A stretch of 64,000 nucleotides of DNA from a virus: positions 37,996-101,995 of IMG/VR virus record IMGVR_UViG_3300033148_003591; one strand, given 5' to 3'. How positions within the stretch are numbered: position 1 is the first letter of the stretch; each line of letters begins with the position of its first letter. This document shows, one piece after another, positions 32,616-41,233 of this stretch. The position numbers were made by a program, and so were the translations under genes. Under the pieces are notes generated by a model, which saw nothing but the letters and a program-made list of their open reading frames with translations, made no database searches and was not told the origin of the DNA.

Positions 32616-32861
32616 TTATTTATAACTATTATAATACATTTTCAATTCTTCTTTTGTTGCATTTCTTTTTAATCTACATTCAGCCACTATTTCAACATTA
32701 CGTGTTCTGCCATTAAATACTGATGCAACAATAATCATATATTTCCTCATTGTTATATTGTGTTTTTCTTTTAATTCTTTTTTAATATAATTTAAAATTA
32801 ATTTTGTCTTTTTACCCCATAATTTTTTAGGTAAATTAACAATAACTCTATAACTATCCAT
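32616..32861 (-). CDS. Small basic hypothetical protein
   Basis: 81 residues from ATG 32861 (GGAGG upstream; an in-frame GTG precedes it). Basic, with a long Lys-rich helix (KTKLILNYIKKELKEKHN) and a strand pair. Start overlaps the HNH gene stop by 1 nt. Possibly nucleic-acid binding by charge. Confidence 0.45.
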   Translation of the reverse strand: MDSYRVIVNLPKKLWGKKTKLILNYIKKELKEKHNITMRKYMIIVASVFNGRTRNVEIVAECRLKRNATKEELKMYYNSYK

Positions 32862-33385
32862 CACTCCTCCTTAAATTTCCAAACAAATCCCCACATCTGT
32901 TTATATTTTCCATTACACACTTGAGAAATGCCCGTATGTACCAATCCCAATTTTCTTTCAATTTCTCTTGCACTCTTCCAACTCCTAATAAAATTTCCTT
33001 GTAAATCATATTGGTTTATAGGTTTTGAAGAAACCCAAACATTTTTTTCTGCAACATTTTTAGCTAATTCAATAAATCTACAATTTTTAAAAATATAATC
33101 TCCATCATTATCTTTTCTATCAATACTTGGTTGTACTTGTGAATAGGCTTTATCACGAAACCAAAGTTCTTTTAATTCTTCTACAGTGATTAAACACTTA
33201 ATACCACGACCACCATAACTATCATAATTAATACATTTTGAATTATTACACCGTTCTTTAATGTGATTAAAAACCACTTTCCAGGGATATTTTTTTCGCC
33301 ACTGTTTATTTTGATAATTACGTTTGATTTTATTTTTTAAATAATGATTGTGGTCATAAATTTTCTTTTCTTCTTTTGTCATCAT
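32861..33385 (-). CDS. HNH/NUMOD1 homing endonuclease copy 2
   Basis: 174 residues, starting on the ATGA that ends recA. Core SYGGRGIKCLIT ... VQPSIDRKDNDGDYIFKNC, NUMOD1 part QYDLQGNFIRSWKSAREIERK. Differs from copies at 31225 and 40121 mainly in the N-terminal 40 residues. Classic placement of a homing gene directly behind recA. Confidence 0.8.
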   Translation of the reverse strand: MMTKEEKKIYDHNHYLKNKIKRNYQNKQWRKKYPWKVVFNHIKERCNNSKCINYDSYGGRGIKCLITVEELKELWFRDKAYSQVQPSIDRKDNDGDYIFKNCRFIELAKNVAEKNVWVSSKPINQYDLQGNFIRSWKSAREIERKLGLVHTGISQVCNGKYKQMWGFVWKFKEE

Positions 33386-34386
33386 TCTTCCTCAATAATT
33401 TGTAATATTTCTTCTTTAATTTTGTTATAAACATCATTATTATCCTTTAAAAATTGTATTGTTTTAAATTCACCTTGACCTATTTTTTGATTATTATATG
33501 ATATCCATGCACCGCTTTTTTCTATTATATTATACTTTAATCCCGCATTAAGAATATCTGAATATTTAGATAATCCATCTGTAAAAAATATAGTAAATTC
33601 AGTTATTTTATATGGGTCAGCCAATTTATTTTTAAGAATATCCGCCTTAACAATTATTCCATATTTATTCTTTTGACTATCTTCTAATTTTTTTATGCGT
33701 GTTAATCTAATTCTGATTGAACTATAAAATTTAAGAGCATTGCCACCTGATGTAACATACTTTTCACCAAACCCAAATTTTTGGATATTTGCTCGCATTT
33801 GATTAATAAATACAACACAGCATTTTGATTTGCTAATTTTACCTTTTAATCTATTTAATTCTTGACTCATTAATCTAGCAAGTTGTGCCATGTGTGAATC
33901 TCCAACGTCACCTTCTAATACCGCTTTAGGAGTAAGAGCTGCAACTGAATCTATTACTATTAAATCAACAGCTTCAGACTCTATTAATTTTTCTAAAATA
34001 GTCAATCCTTGTTCTGCTGTATCAGGTTGTGAAAATAATAACTTATTCACATTAACGCCAATTTTTTTGGCATAGGTTAAATCACAAGCATGTTCTGTAT
34101 CAATAATAGCACATTTACCACCTGATAATTGACATTCTCTGATTGCCGATAAAGCAAATGTGGTTTTCCCACTTGATTCTTGACTTGAAAAAACTTCTAC
34201 AATTCTTCCTTTAGGTAATCCGCCTATACCAAGTGCTTTATCTACTAAAATACTACCAGTAGAAATTACTTCAACAGGCTCAATAGGAGTTTTACCTAAT
34301 TCTCGGATTGCACCCTTACCATACAACTTTTCTATTTCTTTTAATTTAATTTCGAGTGGTGATAATTTTTTCTCTTCTTTAGCCAT
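33382..34386 (-). CDS. recA: RecA/UvsX-type recombinase
   Basis: 334 residues, RecA length. Starts KLKEIEKLYGKGAI, Walker A SSQESSGKTT, then IDTEHACD, VDLIVIDSVAAL (Walker B), QLARLMSQELNRLKG, VVFINQMRANI and SGGNALKFYSSIRIRL, all in the bacterial RecA order. Catalyses strand exchange in recombination-dependent replication. The C-terminus ends acidic (EEE). Its stop overlaps the HNH gene (ATGA). Confidence 0.92.
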   Translation of the reverse strand: MAKEEKKLSPLEIKLKEIEKLYGKGAIRELGKTPIEPVEVISTGSILVDKALGIGGLPKGRIVEVFSSQESSGKTTFALSAIRECQLSGGKCAIIDTEHACDLTYAKKIGVNVNKLLFSQPDTAEQGLTILEKLIESEAVDLIVIDSVAALTPKAVLEGDVGDSHMAQLARLMSQELNRLKGKISKSKCCVVFINQMRANIQKFGFGEKYVTSGGNALKFYSSIRIRLTRIKKLEDSQKNKYGIIVKADILKNKLADPYKITEFTIFFTDGLSKYSDILNAGLKYNIIEKSGAWISYNNQKIGQGEFKTIQFLKDNNDVYNKIKEEILQIIEEE

Positions 34387-34583
34387 TATAATTCTCCTAT
34401 TATTTTTCGATTATCATCCATGTAACATTCTTGTTTACACCACAAATTATTAGCCCAAAGTTTAGTTTGATTTTTACATACTCCAATTGGATTATTACCT
34501 TTACTCCAATCATCTTCATAATGATTATATTCATATCTTTTAGTTTTATAATTAAATTTATACCAAGTAGTTATTTTTTTCAT
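34386..34583 (-). CDS. Small hypothetical protein before recA
   Basis: 65 residues, rich in Trp, Tyr and Lys (ITTWYKFNYKTKRYEYNHYE), with two Cys that could bind metal. Stop overlaps the recA start by 1 nt, and GGGGA is its ribosome site. Unknown. Confidence 0.5.
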   Translation of the reverse strand: MKKITTWYKFNYKTKRYEYNHYEDDWSKGNNPIGVCKNQTKLWANNLWCKQECYMDDNRKIIGEL

Positions 34584-34600
34584 TTATTCCCCTTAAATAT

Positions 34601-34612
34601 AATAGACAGGCA
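34601..34612 (+). repeat. 12-bp inverted repeat, left copy, with hairpin
   Basis: AATAGACAGGCA at 34601-34612 has its exact reverse complement at 34947-34958, so the pair flanks the 100-residue gene between 34619 and 34921. The left copy also forms its own 7-bp hairpin (34602-34622, ATAGACA/TGTCTAT with a 7-nt loop) at that gene's 3' end. Could be a weak terminator, operator or insertion end. Confidence 0.6.
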
Positions 34613-34618
34613 AATTGT

Positions 34619-34921
34619 CTATATTCTTTCTATTGTTTTACCTTCGTCATTTAATAAATAAACTACTAAATTGGTAACAAAATTCATCGGTTCATCTTTT
34701 CCTCTTAACCAAGCTGTGATATGATTATAATATTCTGCATCTTCGAGAATTTTTCCATTTTTATCTAGTCTTTGAATGTAATCATTTAACATTAAATCGG
34801 TATTAACATTGGGTTTTTGTCTTTGTTTCTTACTTATCGGTTGATGTCTTACTGATGATACATTCTCAATTAATTCCCACGCTTCTCCAAACATTCCATT
34901 TACTTTTAATTTCAATATCAT
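34619..34921 (-). CDS. Hypothetical protein flanked by inverted repeats
   Basis: 100 residues: KQRQKPNVNTDLMLNDYIQR and WLRGKDEPMNF stand out but give no family. Mixed alpha/beta. The upstream leader is purine-rich (AAAGGTAGGTAGAT before the ATG), with no clean AGGAG. The flanking 12-bp inverted repeats make it look like a separately inserted unit between recA and the RuvC-like gene, but this is only inference. Confidence 0.45.
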   Translation of the reverse strand: MILKLKVNGMFGEAWELIENVSSVRHQPISKKQRQKPNVNTDLMLNDYIQRLDKNGKILEDAEYYNHITAWLRGKDEPMNFVTNLVVYLLNDEGKTIERI

Positions 34922-34946
34922 ATCTACCTACCTTTCTATCTATATC

Positions 34947-34958
34947 TGCCTGTCTATT
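34947..34958 (-). repeat. 12-bp inverted repeat, right copy
   Basis: TGCCTGTCTATT on the + strand, reverse complement of 34601-34612. It overlaps the last codons of the RuvC-like gene (stop at 34954). Confidence 0.6.
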
Positions 34959-35544
34959 TATTTTCTGCATAATAAGCCAATCCTAATATAATTGAATCAG
35001 CAGTGTCTTCACCTATTCCAATTTCATCATCAATTAATTTACTTATCTTTTCCATTCTATATTTAAATTTTGTTGCTTTTATATCTTTAGCCTTATACTG
35101 ATTTTTCATTTGAAGAATCATATATTCATATTTTTCAATTAATTCTTTATCTCCCCAACCATATTTTTGAGCAACATAAAGTTGTATTTCTGCTTTATGA
35201 GAATTACCTTTTGCACCTGCTAATGGTCTTGCCCTATTAGCCATATAGAAATGTGGTATTTTATATTTCTCATTTATCCATGAATAAACAACTGCACCAG
35301 ATATTCTAGCTAAATATTTCAATACATCAACATTTTTAAACCGCATATTTAAAAATACATCTTCAACTACAAGTTCATCTATTCCATTATATAATTCTTT
35401 AATTTTATTTACTAAGTAATGTATTTTTTTAAAAGGATGAATCTCAGGAGAAGGTGTTATTCTACCCTTATCTATCAACTTACAATCTTTGCTGAATTTA
35501 CACCAACCTGTGCATTTACTTGAAAGGTCTAAACAAAGTATCAT
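34954..35544 (-). CDS. RuvC-like Holliday junction resolvase
   Basis: 196 residues. RNase H-fold start ILCLDLSSKCTGWC (catalytic Asp 5), ELVVEDVFLNMRFKN (second acidic residue), then HFYMANRARPLAG and the paired acidic motif IGEDTADSIILGLAYY at the C-terminus, as in RuvC and phage resolvases. Expected to cut four-way junctions before packaging. A RuvB-like ATPase is encoded at 58247, but no RuvA was seen. Confidence 0.78.
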   Translation of the reverse strand: MILCLDLSSKCTGWCKFSKDCKLIDKGRITPSPEIHPFKKIHYLVNKIKELYNGIDELVVEDVFLNMRFKNVDVLKYLARISGAVVYSWINEKYKIPHFYMANRARPLAGAKGNSHKAEIQLYVAQKYGWGDKELIEKYEYMILQMKNQYKAKDIKATKFKYRMEKISKLIDDEIGIGEDTADSIILGLAYYAENK

Positions 35545-35549
35545 TTTTA

Positions 35550-37556
35550 TTATCTCCTCTTTTCAGCTTCTATTTCTTTTATTGTACGTACTTGACAAGT
35601 GTTCTCGTCATAGTAAGTAGGTATCAATCTTGTTTCAGGATGTTTTGGTTTATTATTTTTCGTAACAAGAAATTTGCCATTTTTACGATTGGTATTTACA
35701 TCTTCTAATAAAAATTTTACAGCAAGTGATGGGTAATGTTTACAAGAATTTGGCGAGAACCATCCGTTTTTATTTATACCATCTTCTTTTAATTGCATAA
35801 AGGTTATTAAAAAACTATTACTTTTTATAAGTTGATTTTTTAATCGTTTAAACATACTAGGAACTTGAGTAAAATCTTCAGATGGGTCTAACCAATCAAT
35901 AATTATAATAGAATTTTTTTCAAATTCCACTTCTAATGGGTCACTCTCATCATCATAAAGAAAATCACATTCTTTTAAACCTCTTGCCAATGCAATTTCG
36001 ATAAAGTTCTTCACTTCAGTTTCAAATAATTTGGGTGTTTTACCTTGTTTAACTAATCGTTCTATAATGTTCATCACAAGTGTAGTTTTTCCCGAACCTG
36101 ACTGAGCACCAATTAAAATTTGCTCACCATACTTTAACCTAGTAATATCATCAAAATATGGTATTTTAAAATCTAATGGTTTTGCTCTGTCAATTAAACT
36201 TGTTTTCCAATTAGCTTTTTTGATTAAAAAATATTCATTTTTCTTACGCTGAATTTTATCCTCTTGAATTAATTCTACTAAAATACTAGCTAATAATAAT
36301 TTTTTCTCGCCCTTTACTCTTTCACTGAACACACAAATCTCAATCTCATCACTTCTTCCTCTTGTTGCTTTTTCTAAATAATTTAACACTTCATTTTTAA
36401 TATTTCGCTCATCTTGTTTAGTGTAGTTTCTAATACTTTTTAATACTGTTTTTTCTAATCCAATGTCTGGAATTGGCGGATTACAGTGTGTTTGATTAAC
36501 TAATTTAATCATTTTCTCAGTCATATGTATTGGAAAATTGTTTCTTAAAATACCACCGAATTTAATTAAATACTCACTACGACCTTGACCCTTATCAACT
36601 AATCCAAAATTCATCCCTTCATAATTACCAAGATTAGGATTATCAGATGTATTTGTCTTAACTGGAGATTCCATTTTTTCTAATAAAAACTTTTTCAATT
36701 CTTCCGGTATATCTGCTGTTTTATCACCAATAACTTGTCTTGTGGTATCTCCTATTTTACTTGGTTGAATAGCAATATATCCACCATCATGTTCAACATC
36801 AATATGTAATTCATTAATTTTAGTTTTTCTAAATCCTTCCACATAATTAAATATAATATGCATCCCACCATTAGTAATCTGATGCATTGTTAATTTTTCA
36901 GGATGTCCTAATTTTCCTAAAATTTCATCGAGTAATTTATTGCTATCTGCTATTGCCTGTTTTTTTTCTTCTTCTGATGCTTTTCCTGAATAAATTTTCT
37001 CTTTAATTATCTTCGGCATAGTATCAATATCTATAGTTGTTTTCTTTGATAATCCACACACCATACCAACATTTAATCCTAACTTAATCCAATTCAGCCA
37101 TTCTTTAATGTTAGTATATGAAGTTTTTTGCCAATTGTTATTACCTTTAACTGGCATTTTTCCAAAATGACCTTCTGGAATAGAGTTACTATTTTTACAT
37201 AACGGTGTTAAACAAAACCCATTATCTTTATACTTCTGAAATAGTTTTTCTAAATCACTTTGTTCATTATCTGTGACAACAGGAATGTTAAACAAATCCC
37301 GTATGTGCTTAATAATTTTTTCATCATTAGAATCCTTAAATTCCGGCTCTATTTTCTTAACGAAATCTAAGATAGTAAATTTTTTACAAGTGAAACAATT
37401 TATCTTAGGTACATTAGGAATTTTTTGTCCAGTAAACGGTTCTTTACCACATTTAGGGCATTTAACCATCGTTAAAGCACCACTCTTTTTGAATGGATAT
37501 TTTTTTAACGTAAGATAATCCATTAACTTATTATAAATTGCATCTTGATATGCCAT
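35550..37556 (-). CDS. Primase-helicase (zinc finger, prim-pol, RecA-like helicase)
   Basis: 668 residues. Zinc-binding N-terminus CPKCG ... CFTCKK (about 33-57), then a prim-pol/AEP-like domain with TPLCKNSNSIPEGHFGKMP, VGMVCGLSKKTTIDIDTM (acidic pair) and NGGMHIIFNY. The C-terminal helicase has Walker A IGAQSGSGKTTLVMN and Walker B SIIIIDWLDPSEDF. Acts at the replication fork to prime and unwind. Fusion of all three modules is typical of phage primase-helicases. AAGGA ribosome site. Confidence 0.85.
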   Translation of the reverse strand: MAYQDAIYNKLMDYLTLKKYPFKKSGALTMVKCPKCGKEPFTGQKIPNVPKINCFTCKKFTILDFVKKIEPEFKDSNDEKIIKHIRDLFNIPVVTDNEQSDLEKLFQKYKDNGFCLTPLCKNSNSIPEGHFGKMPVKGNNNWQKTSYTNIKEWLNWIKLGLNVGMVCGLSKKTTIDIDTMPKIIKEKIYSGKASEEEKKQAIADSNKLLDEILGKLGHPEKLTMHQITNGGMHIIFNYVEGFRKTKINELHIDVEHDGGYIAIQPSKIGDTTRQVIGDKTADIPEELKKFLLEKMESPVKTNTSDNPNLGNYEGMNFGLVDKGQGRSEYLIKFGGILRNNFPIHMTEKMIKLVNQTHCNPPIPDIGLEKTVLKSIRNYTKQDERNIKNEVLNYLEKATRGRSDEIEICVFSERVKGEKKLLLASILVELIQEDKIQRKKNEYFLIKKANWKTSLIDRAKPLDFKIPYFDDITRLKYGEQILIGAQSGSGKTTLVMNIIERLVKQGKTPKLFETEVKNFIEIALARGLKECDFLYDDESDPLEVEFEKNSIIIIDWLDPSEDFTQVPSMFKRLKNQLIKSNSFLITFMQLKEDGINKNGWFSPNSCKHYPSLAVKFLLEDVNTNRKNGKFLVTKNNKPKHPETRLIPTYYDENTCQVRTIKEIEAEKRR

Positions 37557-37656
37557 AATTTTCCTTTTATGGTCAGGTAGAAAGACATTTCATCTTCCAT
37601 CTCCTCGCTGTAAGCATGGTATTTTATACTTAAACTATACCTGATAAATTTAACAT

Positions 37657-38178
37657 TTATTTATTCTGTATTTTTACAAGAGCTGCATCAAACATTATTT
37701 CATACGCCTTTTTCAATACATCCAAATTATCACCATTAATATGTCCGGCAAGAACTTGAATAGATGTAGATGCTGTTATAGACGCTTGTTGTCGTTCAAT
37801 ACTATTTTGTGTATCATTTGGTACATATCCAGGCTTAGAACCCTGTTTTTTAGCGTATGGTGTGGCTATATCCTTAGTTTTCTTGGTGTCCGGCTTGGTA
37901 GCTACTGTTTGTTCCTTTGTTGGCTCTACGGGCTTACCATCCTTTATTTCTTTAATTGAAGTAATCTTTAATCCTTTTTTACCTTCAGCTTGAGTGTATT
38001 CAATTTCAACTTCTCCATCTGCATTGGTTTCAAATAATTTTTTCGCATAATTGTGTTGCTGTTCTGCTGTTAAATTACCATCGCCTTGAAATTTTCCCCA
38101 TACTACATCATCGTCTTTTGGAAGTTGAATACCAAAAAATGCTGAACCCATTTTAATTATTTTTACTGTTAATTTCAT
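37657..38178 (-). CDS. Putative ssDNA-binding/replication accessory protein
   Basis: 173 residues. N-terminal half (LTVKIIKMGSAFFGIQL ... EVEIEYTQAEGKKGLKI) looks like a small OB fold; the middle is Pro/Lys/Thr-rich and disordered; the C-terminal helix begins SIERQQASITASTSIQVL, a pattern seen in phage single-strand-binding or recombination-associated proteins. About 100 nt of untranslated leader lies between it and the primase gene. Function inferred from layout. Confidence 0.45.
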   Translation of the reverse strand: MKLTVKIIKMGSAFFGIQLPKDDDVVWGKFQGDGNLTAEQQHNYAKKLFETNADGEVEIEYTQAEGKKGLKITSIKEIKDGKPVEPTKEQTVATKPDTKKTKDIATPYAKKQGSKPGYVPNDTQNSIERQQASITASTSIQVLAGHINGDNLDVLKKAYEIMFDAALVKIQNK

Positions 38179-38420
38179 GATTTATTTTCTCCTTTTATTT
38201 TATCAATTAATTTACTAAATTCTACTAGCCCATATTCAAAAGTATATACCTTTTTAGATTTTTTTACTAAAATAACAGAAATATACATTCTTCTATCAGA
38301 AGGAATATTAGTTCCTTTTTTACATTTTACATACGGAGTCGGATTTATTTTAACTGATAACCCCGATTGTTTTGGTAATAAACTATTTAACAATACTTCA
38401 TATTTTGAAATTTCTTTCAT
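38175..38420 (-). CDS. Small basic hypothetical protein
   Basis: 81 residues. LLNSLLPKQSGLSVKINP loosely resembles the opening of the 8532/9097 family (LNRAFP-x-x-S), though weakly. Strand-rich and basic. Overlaps the next gene by 4 nt (ATGA); AAGGAG in front of the ATG. Confidence 0.45.
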   Translation of the reverse strand: MKEISKYEVLLNSLLPKQSGLSVKINPTPYVKCKKGTNIPSDRRMYISVILVKKSKKVYTFEYGLVEFSKLIDKIKGENKS

Positions 38421-38454
38421 ATGATTTCTCCTTATTTTATGTTTAAACTATAAT

Positions 38455-39051
38455 TTAAAAATCATCTGCACTTGGCTCATCATTGGCTGGCTCAACTTCA
38501 ATTCCATTTTCTTCATTAAACCTTCCAATTTGTGCCTGTAATACATTGTATAAAAATTCCTCAACTTTTTTATAATCCAATTTCTTTTTACCAAGTTCAA
38601 CTGTTTCTACTGGTAATGGTAAACCATTTGGTTCATCTTTAGTATGCTGAAATTTAACATTCTCGCCATTTTGTTTTACTAATAAAACATTTCTTTTAGC
38701 ATCTGTTTTATCTGAAAACGCATTGATTCTGACTTGTGAAGAAAAATCAACATTCGGTAACTGTGAAACAATATTTCTCTTCATACTTGACTTCCAAGGA
38801 ACTGATAAAATATACTTATCATCAATTTCAATGTTAATAAATGCACCAAAATCTTTTACATCATAAGTAATCCCTGTTATTTTACCATCTAAATATTGAT
38901 AGTGCTGTTCATAAACTAATTTACCTTGATTTTTACCTGCTGCTAATACCCTTGATACTGCTCCCTGTGTTCCTTCGCTTACTCTTATAGCCATCATTCC
39001 ACCAACTACTTGTACAAATGTTTTCCCATTACCGCTGTTACCTAAACCCAT
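38455..39051 (-). CDS. Putative single-stranded DNA-binding protein
   Basis: 198 residues with Gly-rich start (MGLGNSGNGKTFVQVVGGMM), a beta-rich centre (VYEQHYQYLDGKITGITYDV, AFINIEIDDKYILSVPW) and a very acidic C-terminal tail (EVEPANDEPSADDF), the hallmark arrangement of phage ssDNA-binding proteins whose tail recruits partners. Sits just behind the flap exonuclease and before the primase region. Good AAGGAGG site. Alternative: a structural or regulatory protein. Confidence 0.55.
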   Translation of the reverse strand: MGLGNSGNGKTFVQVVGGMMAIRVSEGTQGAVSRVLAAGKNQGKLVYEQHYQYLDGKITGITYDVKDFGAFINIEIDDKYILSVPWKSSMKRNIVSQLPNVDFSSQVRINAFSDKTDAKRNVLLVKQNGENVKFQHTKDEPNGLPLPVETVELGKKKLDYKKVEEFLYNVLQAQIGRFNEENGIEVEPANDEPSADDF

Positions 39052-39074
39052 TTTGCCCTCCTTAGTTAAAGTTA

Positions 39075-39224
39075 TTATTTAATTATTTTTTCTATTGCGG
39101 TTTCAACATCAATAATTGCACACCTTATTTCTTCTAATTTTTTATTAGCTTTTTGTATAAGAGCATTTAGACTTATAACTAGAAACCCAATCCCCCATAA
39201 TGCTAACAATATTAAGAAATCCAT
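39075..39224 (-). CDS. Small single-pass membrane protein
   Basis: 49 residues: hydrophobic helix at about residues 2-22 (FLILLALWGIGFLVISL) then a charged helix. AAGGAAGG-type site; the start is next to the flap exonuclease stop. Unknown function. Confidence 0.5.
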   Translation of the reverse strand: MDFLILLALWGIGFLVISLNALIQKANKKLEEIRCAIIDVETAIEKIIK

Positions 39225-39225
39225 C

Positions 39226-40128
39226 TTACCTTCCTTCCTTTAATTTTTGAGCTTTTAAAGCCAACCTTTTAGCTTTCCCTTTTTCAGACTGTTTTTTCTT
39301 CTGTGCCTTTTCTTTTTTAATATAATATTTTTCACATTCTTCCATTGTTAATATATTACTTTTACCATAAGCTTGTTGTATTCTATATTGAAATTTATCA
39401 AAGTACGGCAAATCTTCCCAATTATATCCAGCACTCATGTCTAACTTTAAAATTATTTTCTTTAATGGCTCAGTCACGAAATTAGGAAGAGAAATTAAAT
39501 CATTGCAAAGCTTCCGATTATCATAGGCTTCCTCTGTATAGGTTTCATTTTCCATCCCATCTTTGGCTTCTTTTTGTGATTTCTTAGCAATTATTTTTAC
39601 TACATCAAAATTTTTGGGTTTTATTTTCCACGCACCCTTACTGGATTTATATTTCTTTTTGGGTGAAAAAATAGATACGTTTGGATAATACCACATTTGC
39701 TCAATATCGCCATCTGATGTAATAAATACTAATTCTTTATCCTTTATAACTTGCGGAAGGATACCAAAAAAATCATCCGCCTCAAACCTATTAAGACATA
39801 AGAATTTTATTCCTATCCATTCTAAATCCTGTTGTAACTCTTCTGCTAACCGCCAAATTAATGTCCAATTCCTCCCTGATTTTTTTCTCATGTCTTTACG
39901 TTGGTGCTTATATTTTTTTTCGTAGTCGGAACGCCAACAGCCTTCTAAATGTGTTAAATCTTTCGCCACAACTATAACATCATTTTCATTTAAACCAATT
40001 TTACGCAAATGTGATGTCATCATATTTAATACTTGATATTTTAAACCGTATTCTGGTATAGCTTTAGCAAAGCCTATCACATGGATGTAGATTAAATAAT
40101 CAAAAACTATAATTTTTTGCTTATCCAT
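39226..40128 (-). CDS. 5'-3' exonuclease/flap endonuclease (T5 D15-like)
   Basis: 300 residues, the length of T5 D15. Motifs: IIVFDYLIYIHVIGF (first Asp), VVAKDLTHLEGCWRSDYEKK YK region (basic arch for the 5' end), NRFEADDFFGIL and ITSDGDIEQM (metal-binding Asp clusters). Removes RNA primers and flaps in replication. C-terminus is strongly basic (KKKQSEKGKAKRLALKAQK). Starts inside the end of an HNH gene. Confidence 0.82.
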   Translation of the reverse strand: MDKQKIIVFDYLIYIHVIGFAKAIPEYGLKYQVLNMMTSHLRKIGLNENDVIVVAKDLTHLEGCWRSDYEKKYKHQRKDMRKKSGRNWTLIWRLAEELQQDLEWIGIKFLCLNRFEADDFFGILPQVIKDKELVFITSDGDIEQMWYYPNVSIFSPKKKYKSSKGAWKIKPKNFDVVKIIAKKSQKEAKDGMENETYTEEAYDNRKLCNDLISLPNFVTEPLKKIILKLDMSAGYNWEDLPYFDKFQYRIQQAYGKSNILTMEECEKYYIKKEKAQKKKQSEKGKAKRLALKAQKLKEGR

Positions 40129-40672
40129 TACTATACCTCCAAATAAACCTATTGGCTGTTTTTCGTTTTCCCAAACAAACTTTAGAAATATTTTGATTAG
40201 CGAATCCTAAAAGGTTTTCTATTTCAACTGCACCCTTCCAACTTCTAATAAAATTACCTTCTAAATCATATTGATTAATTGGTTTATATCTGTCTTTTAT
40301 AGTATTTATAGACATCTCTATAAATTTACAATTTTCAAATATATAATCTCCATTATTATTTTTTCTGTCAATTGATGGTTTTTGCAACAACCAAGCTTTA
40401 TCTCTGAACCAAAGTTCTTTTAATTCTTCTGCGGTGATTAAACATTTTATACCACGCCCACCCCAATCTTTATATCGTTTATCATTTGGATTATTACACC
40501 TTTGCTTAATATGATTAAAAACCACTTTCCAAGGATACTTTTTACGATATTCTTTTCTCAAAAAATTAAAACAAAATTTGCACTGAGAACGTTTTCCGTT
40601 TTTACCTCTTTTATTTGAATAAAACTCATCAAATATTTTCTCTTCACTGCATTTACTACAAATTTTCTTCAT
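40121..40672 (-). CDS. HNH/NUMOD1 homing endonuclease copy 3 with zinc ribbon
   Basis: 183 residues. N-terminal zinc ribbon ICSKCSEEKIFDEFYSNKR ... CKFC is like those of the genes at 3885 and 23308, whereas the rest (DWGGRGIKCLIT ... QKPSIDRKNNNGDYIFENC ... QYDLEGNFIRSWKG ... VCLGKRKTANRFIWR) matches the NUMOD1 copies at 31225 and 32861. So this gene is a combination of two endonuclease types. Overlaps the MazZ-like gene end by 17 nt and the flap exonuclease start by 8 nt. Confidence 0.82.
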   Translation of the reverse strand: MKKICSKCSEEKIFDEFYSNKRGKNGKRSQCKFCFNFLRKEYRKKYPWKVVFNHIKQRCNNPNDKRYKDWGGRGIKCLITAEELKELWFRDKAWLLQKPSIDRKNNNGDYIFENCKFIEMSINTIKDRYKPINQYDLEGNFIRSWKGAVEIENLLGFANQNISKVCLGKRKTANRFIWRYSNG

Positions 40673-41219
40673 TATTATCCTTTATAGTATAATGTTTTGG
40701 GTTCTTATCTTTATGTTTTTCTTTTAATTCTTTAATCATTGGTGTAAATTTATCTATTAGTTTAGAATATCCACCTTTAATCATTCTATCATCATTTAAT
40801 TTTCCGGCTTCCATCGCATCGGCTATAACCGCTAAACACGCTCCAGCTTTATATAAATGATTTAATCCACTATCAGGGTCTATATCTTCTCCCTCAAACC
40901 ATGCGATAAGATGTCTTAATGCAGCATCATAATAAATACTAGCTCTAACTCCTACAGCCCTAAAATTACTTCTTCCATACTTTAAGCACCCTTCTAAAAA
41001 CGCCATAGATACACCCGCAGTAAAGGTTGTTGGACAAAGATGAAATGGTAATTTATTTGACCCTATTATATCTTTAGGATTAGTTAGTTTAGTAGATTTT
41101 ACATCTCTAAAAAAATCACAAGCTATACCAACAAGCATTTTTACTTCTGCTCCTTCACAACGCATATTATCTTTATCTATACATTTTTCACACCAAGGAT
41201 TGATATATTTTCTTTCCAT
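40656..41219 (-). CDS. MazZ/DUF5664-like dATP/dGTP pyrophosphohydrolase
   Basis: 187 residues. The core NPKDIIGSNKLPFHLCPTTF, LEGCLKYGRSNF and YYDAALRHLIAWFEGEDID, with NHLYKAGACLAVIADA, matches the DUF5664 helical hydrolases that include MazZ of Z-genome phages (2-aminoadenine DNA). N-terminal Cys-rich segment CEKC. No PurZ-type gene and no special polymerase are present in the window, so it may simply clean or balance the dNTP pool. Confidence 0.65.
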   Translation of the reverse strand: MERKYINPWCEKCIDKDNMRCEGAEVKMLVGIACDFFRDVKSTKLTNPKDIIGSNKLPFHLCPTTFTAGVSMAFLEGCLKYGRSNFRAVGVRASIYYDAALRHLIAWFEGEDIDPDSGLNHLYKAGACLAVIADAMEAGKLNDDRMIKGGYSKLIDKFTPMIKELKEKHKDKNPKHYTIKDNNEENL

Positions 41220-41233
41220 CTTACTTAATCTCC

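Noticed and set aside
37557-37656. 25-codon frame and promoter-like boxes ahead of the primase-helicase gene
   Set aside because: Ribosome-like AGGAG touches the ATG, spacing of -35/-10-like boxes is wrong; treated as untranslated leader.
40656-41219. Z-genome (2-aminoadenine) phage
   Set aside because: Only a MazZ-like gene is present; no PurZ-type synthetase or DpoZ polymerase in the window, so the claim is not supported.
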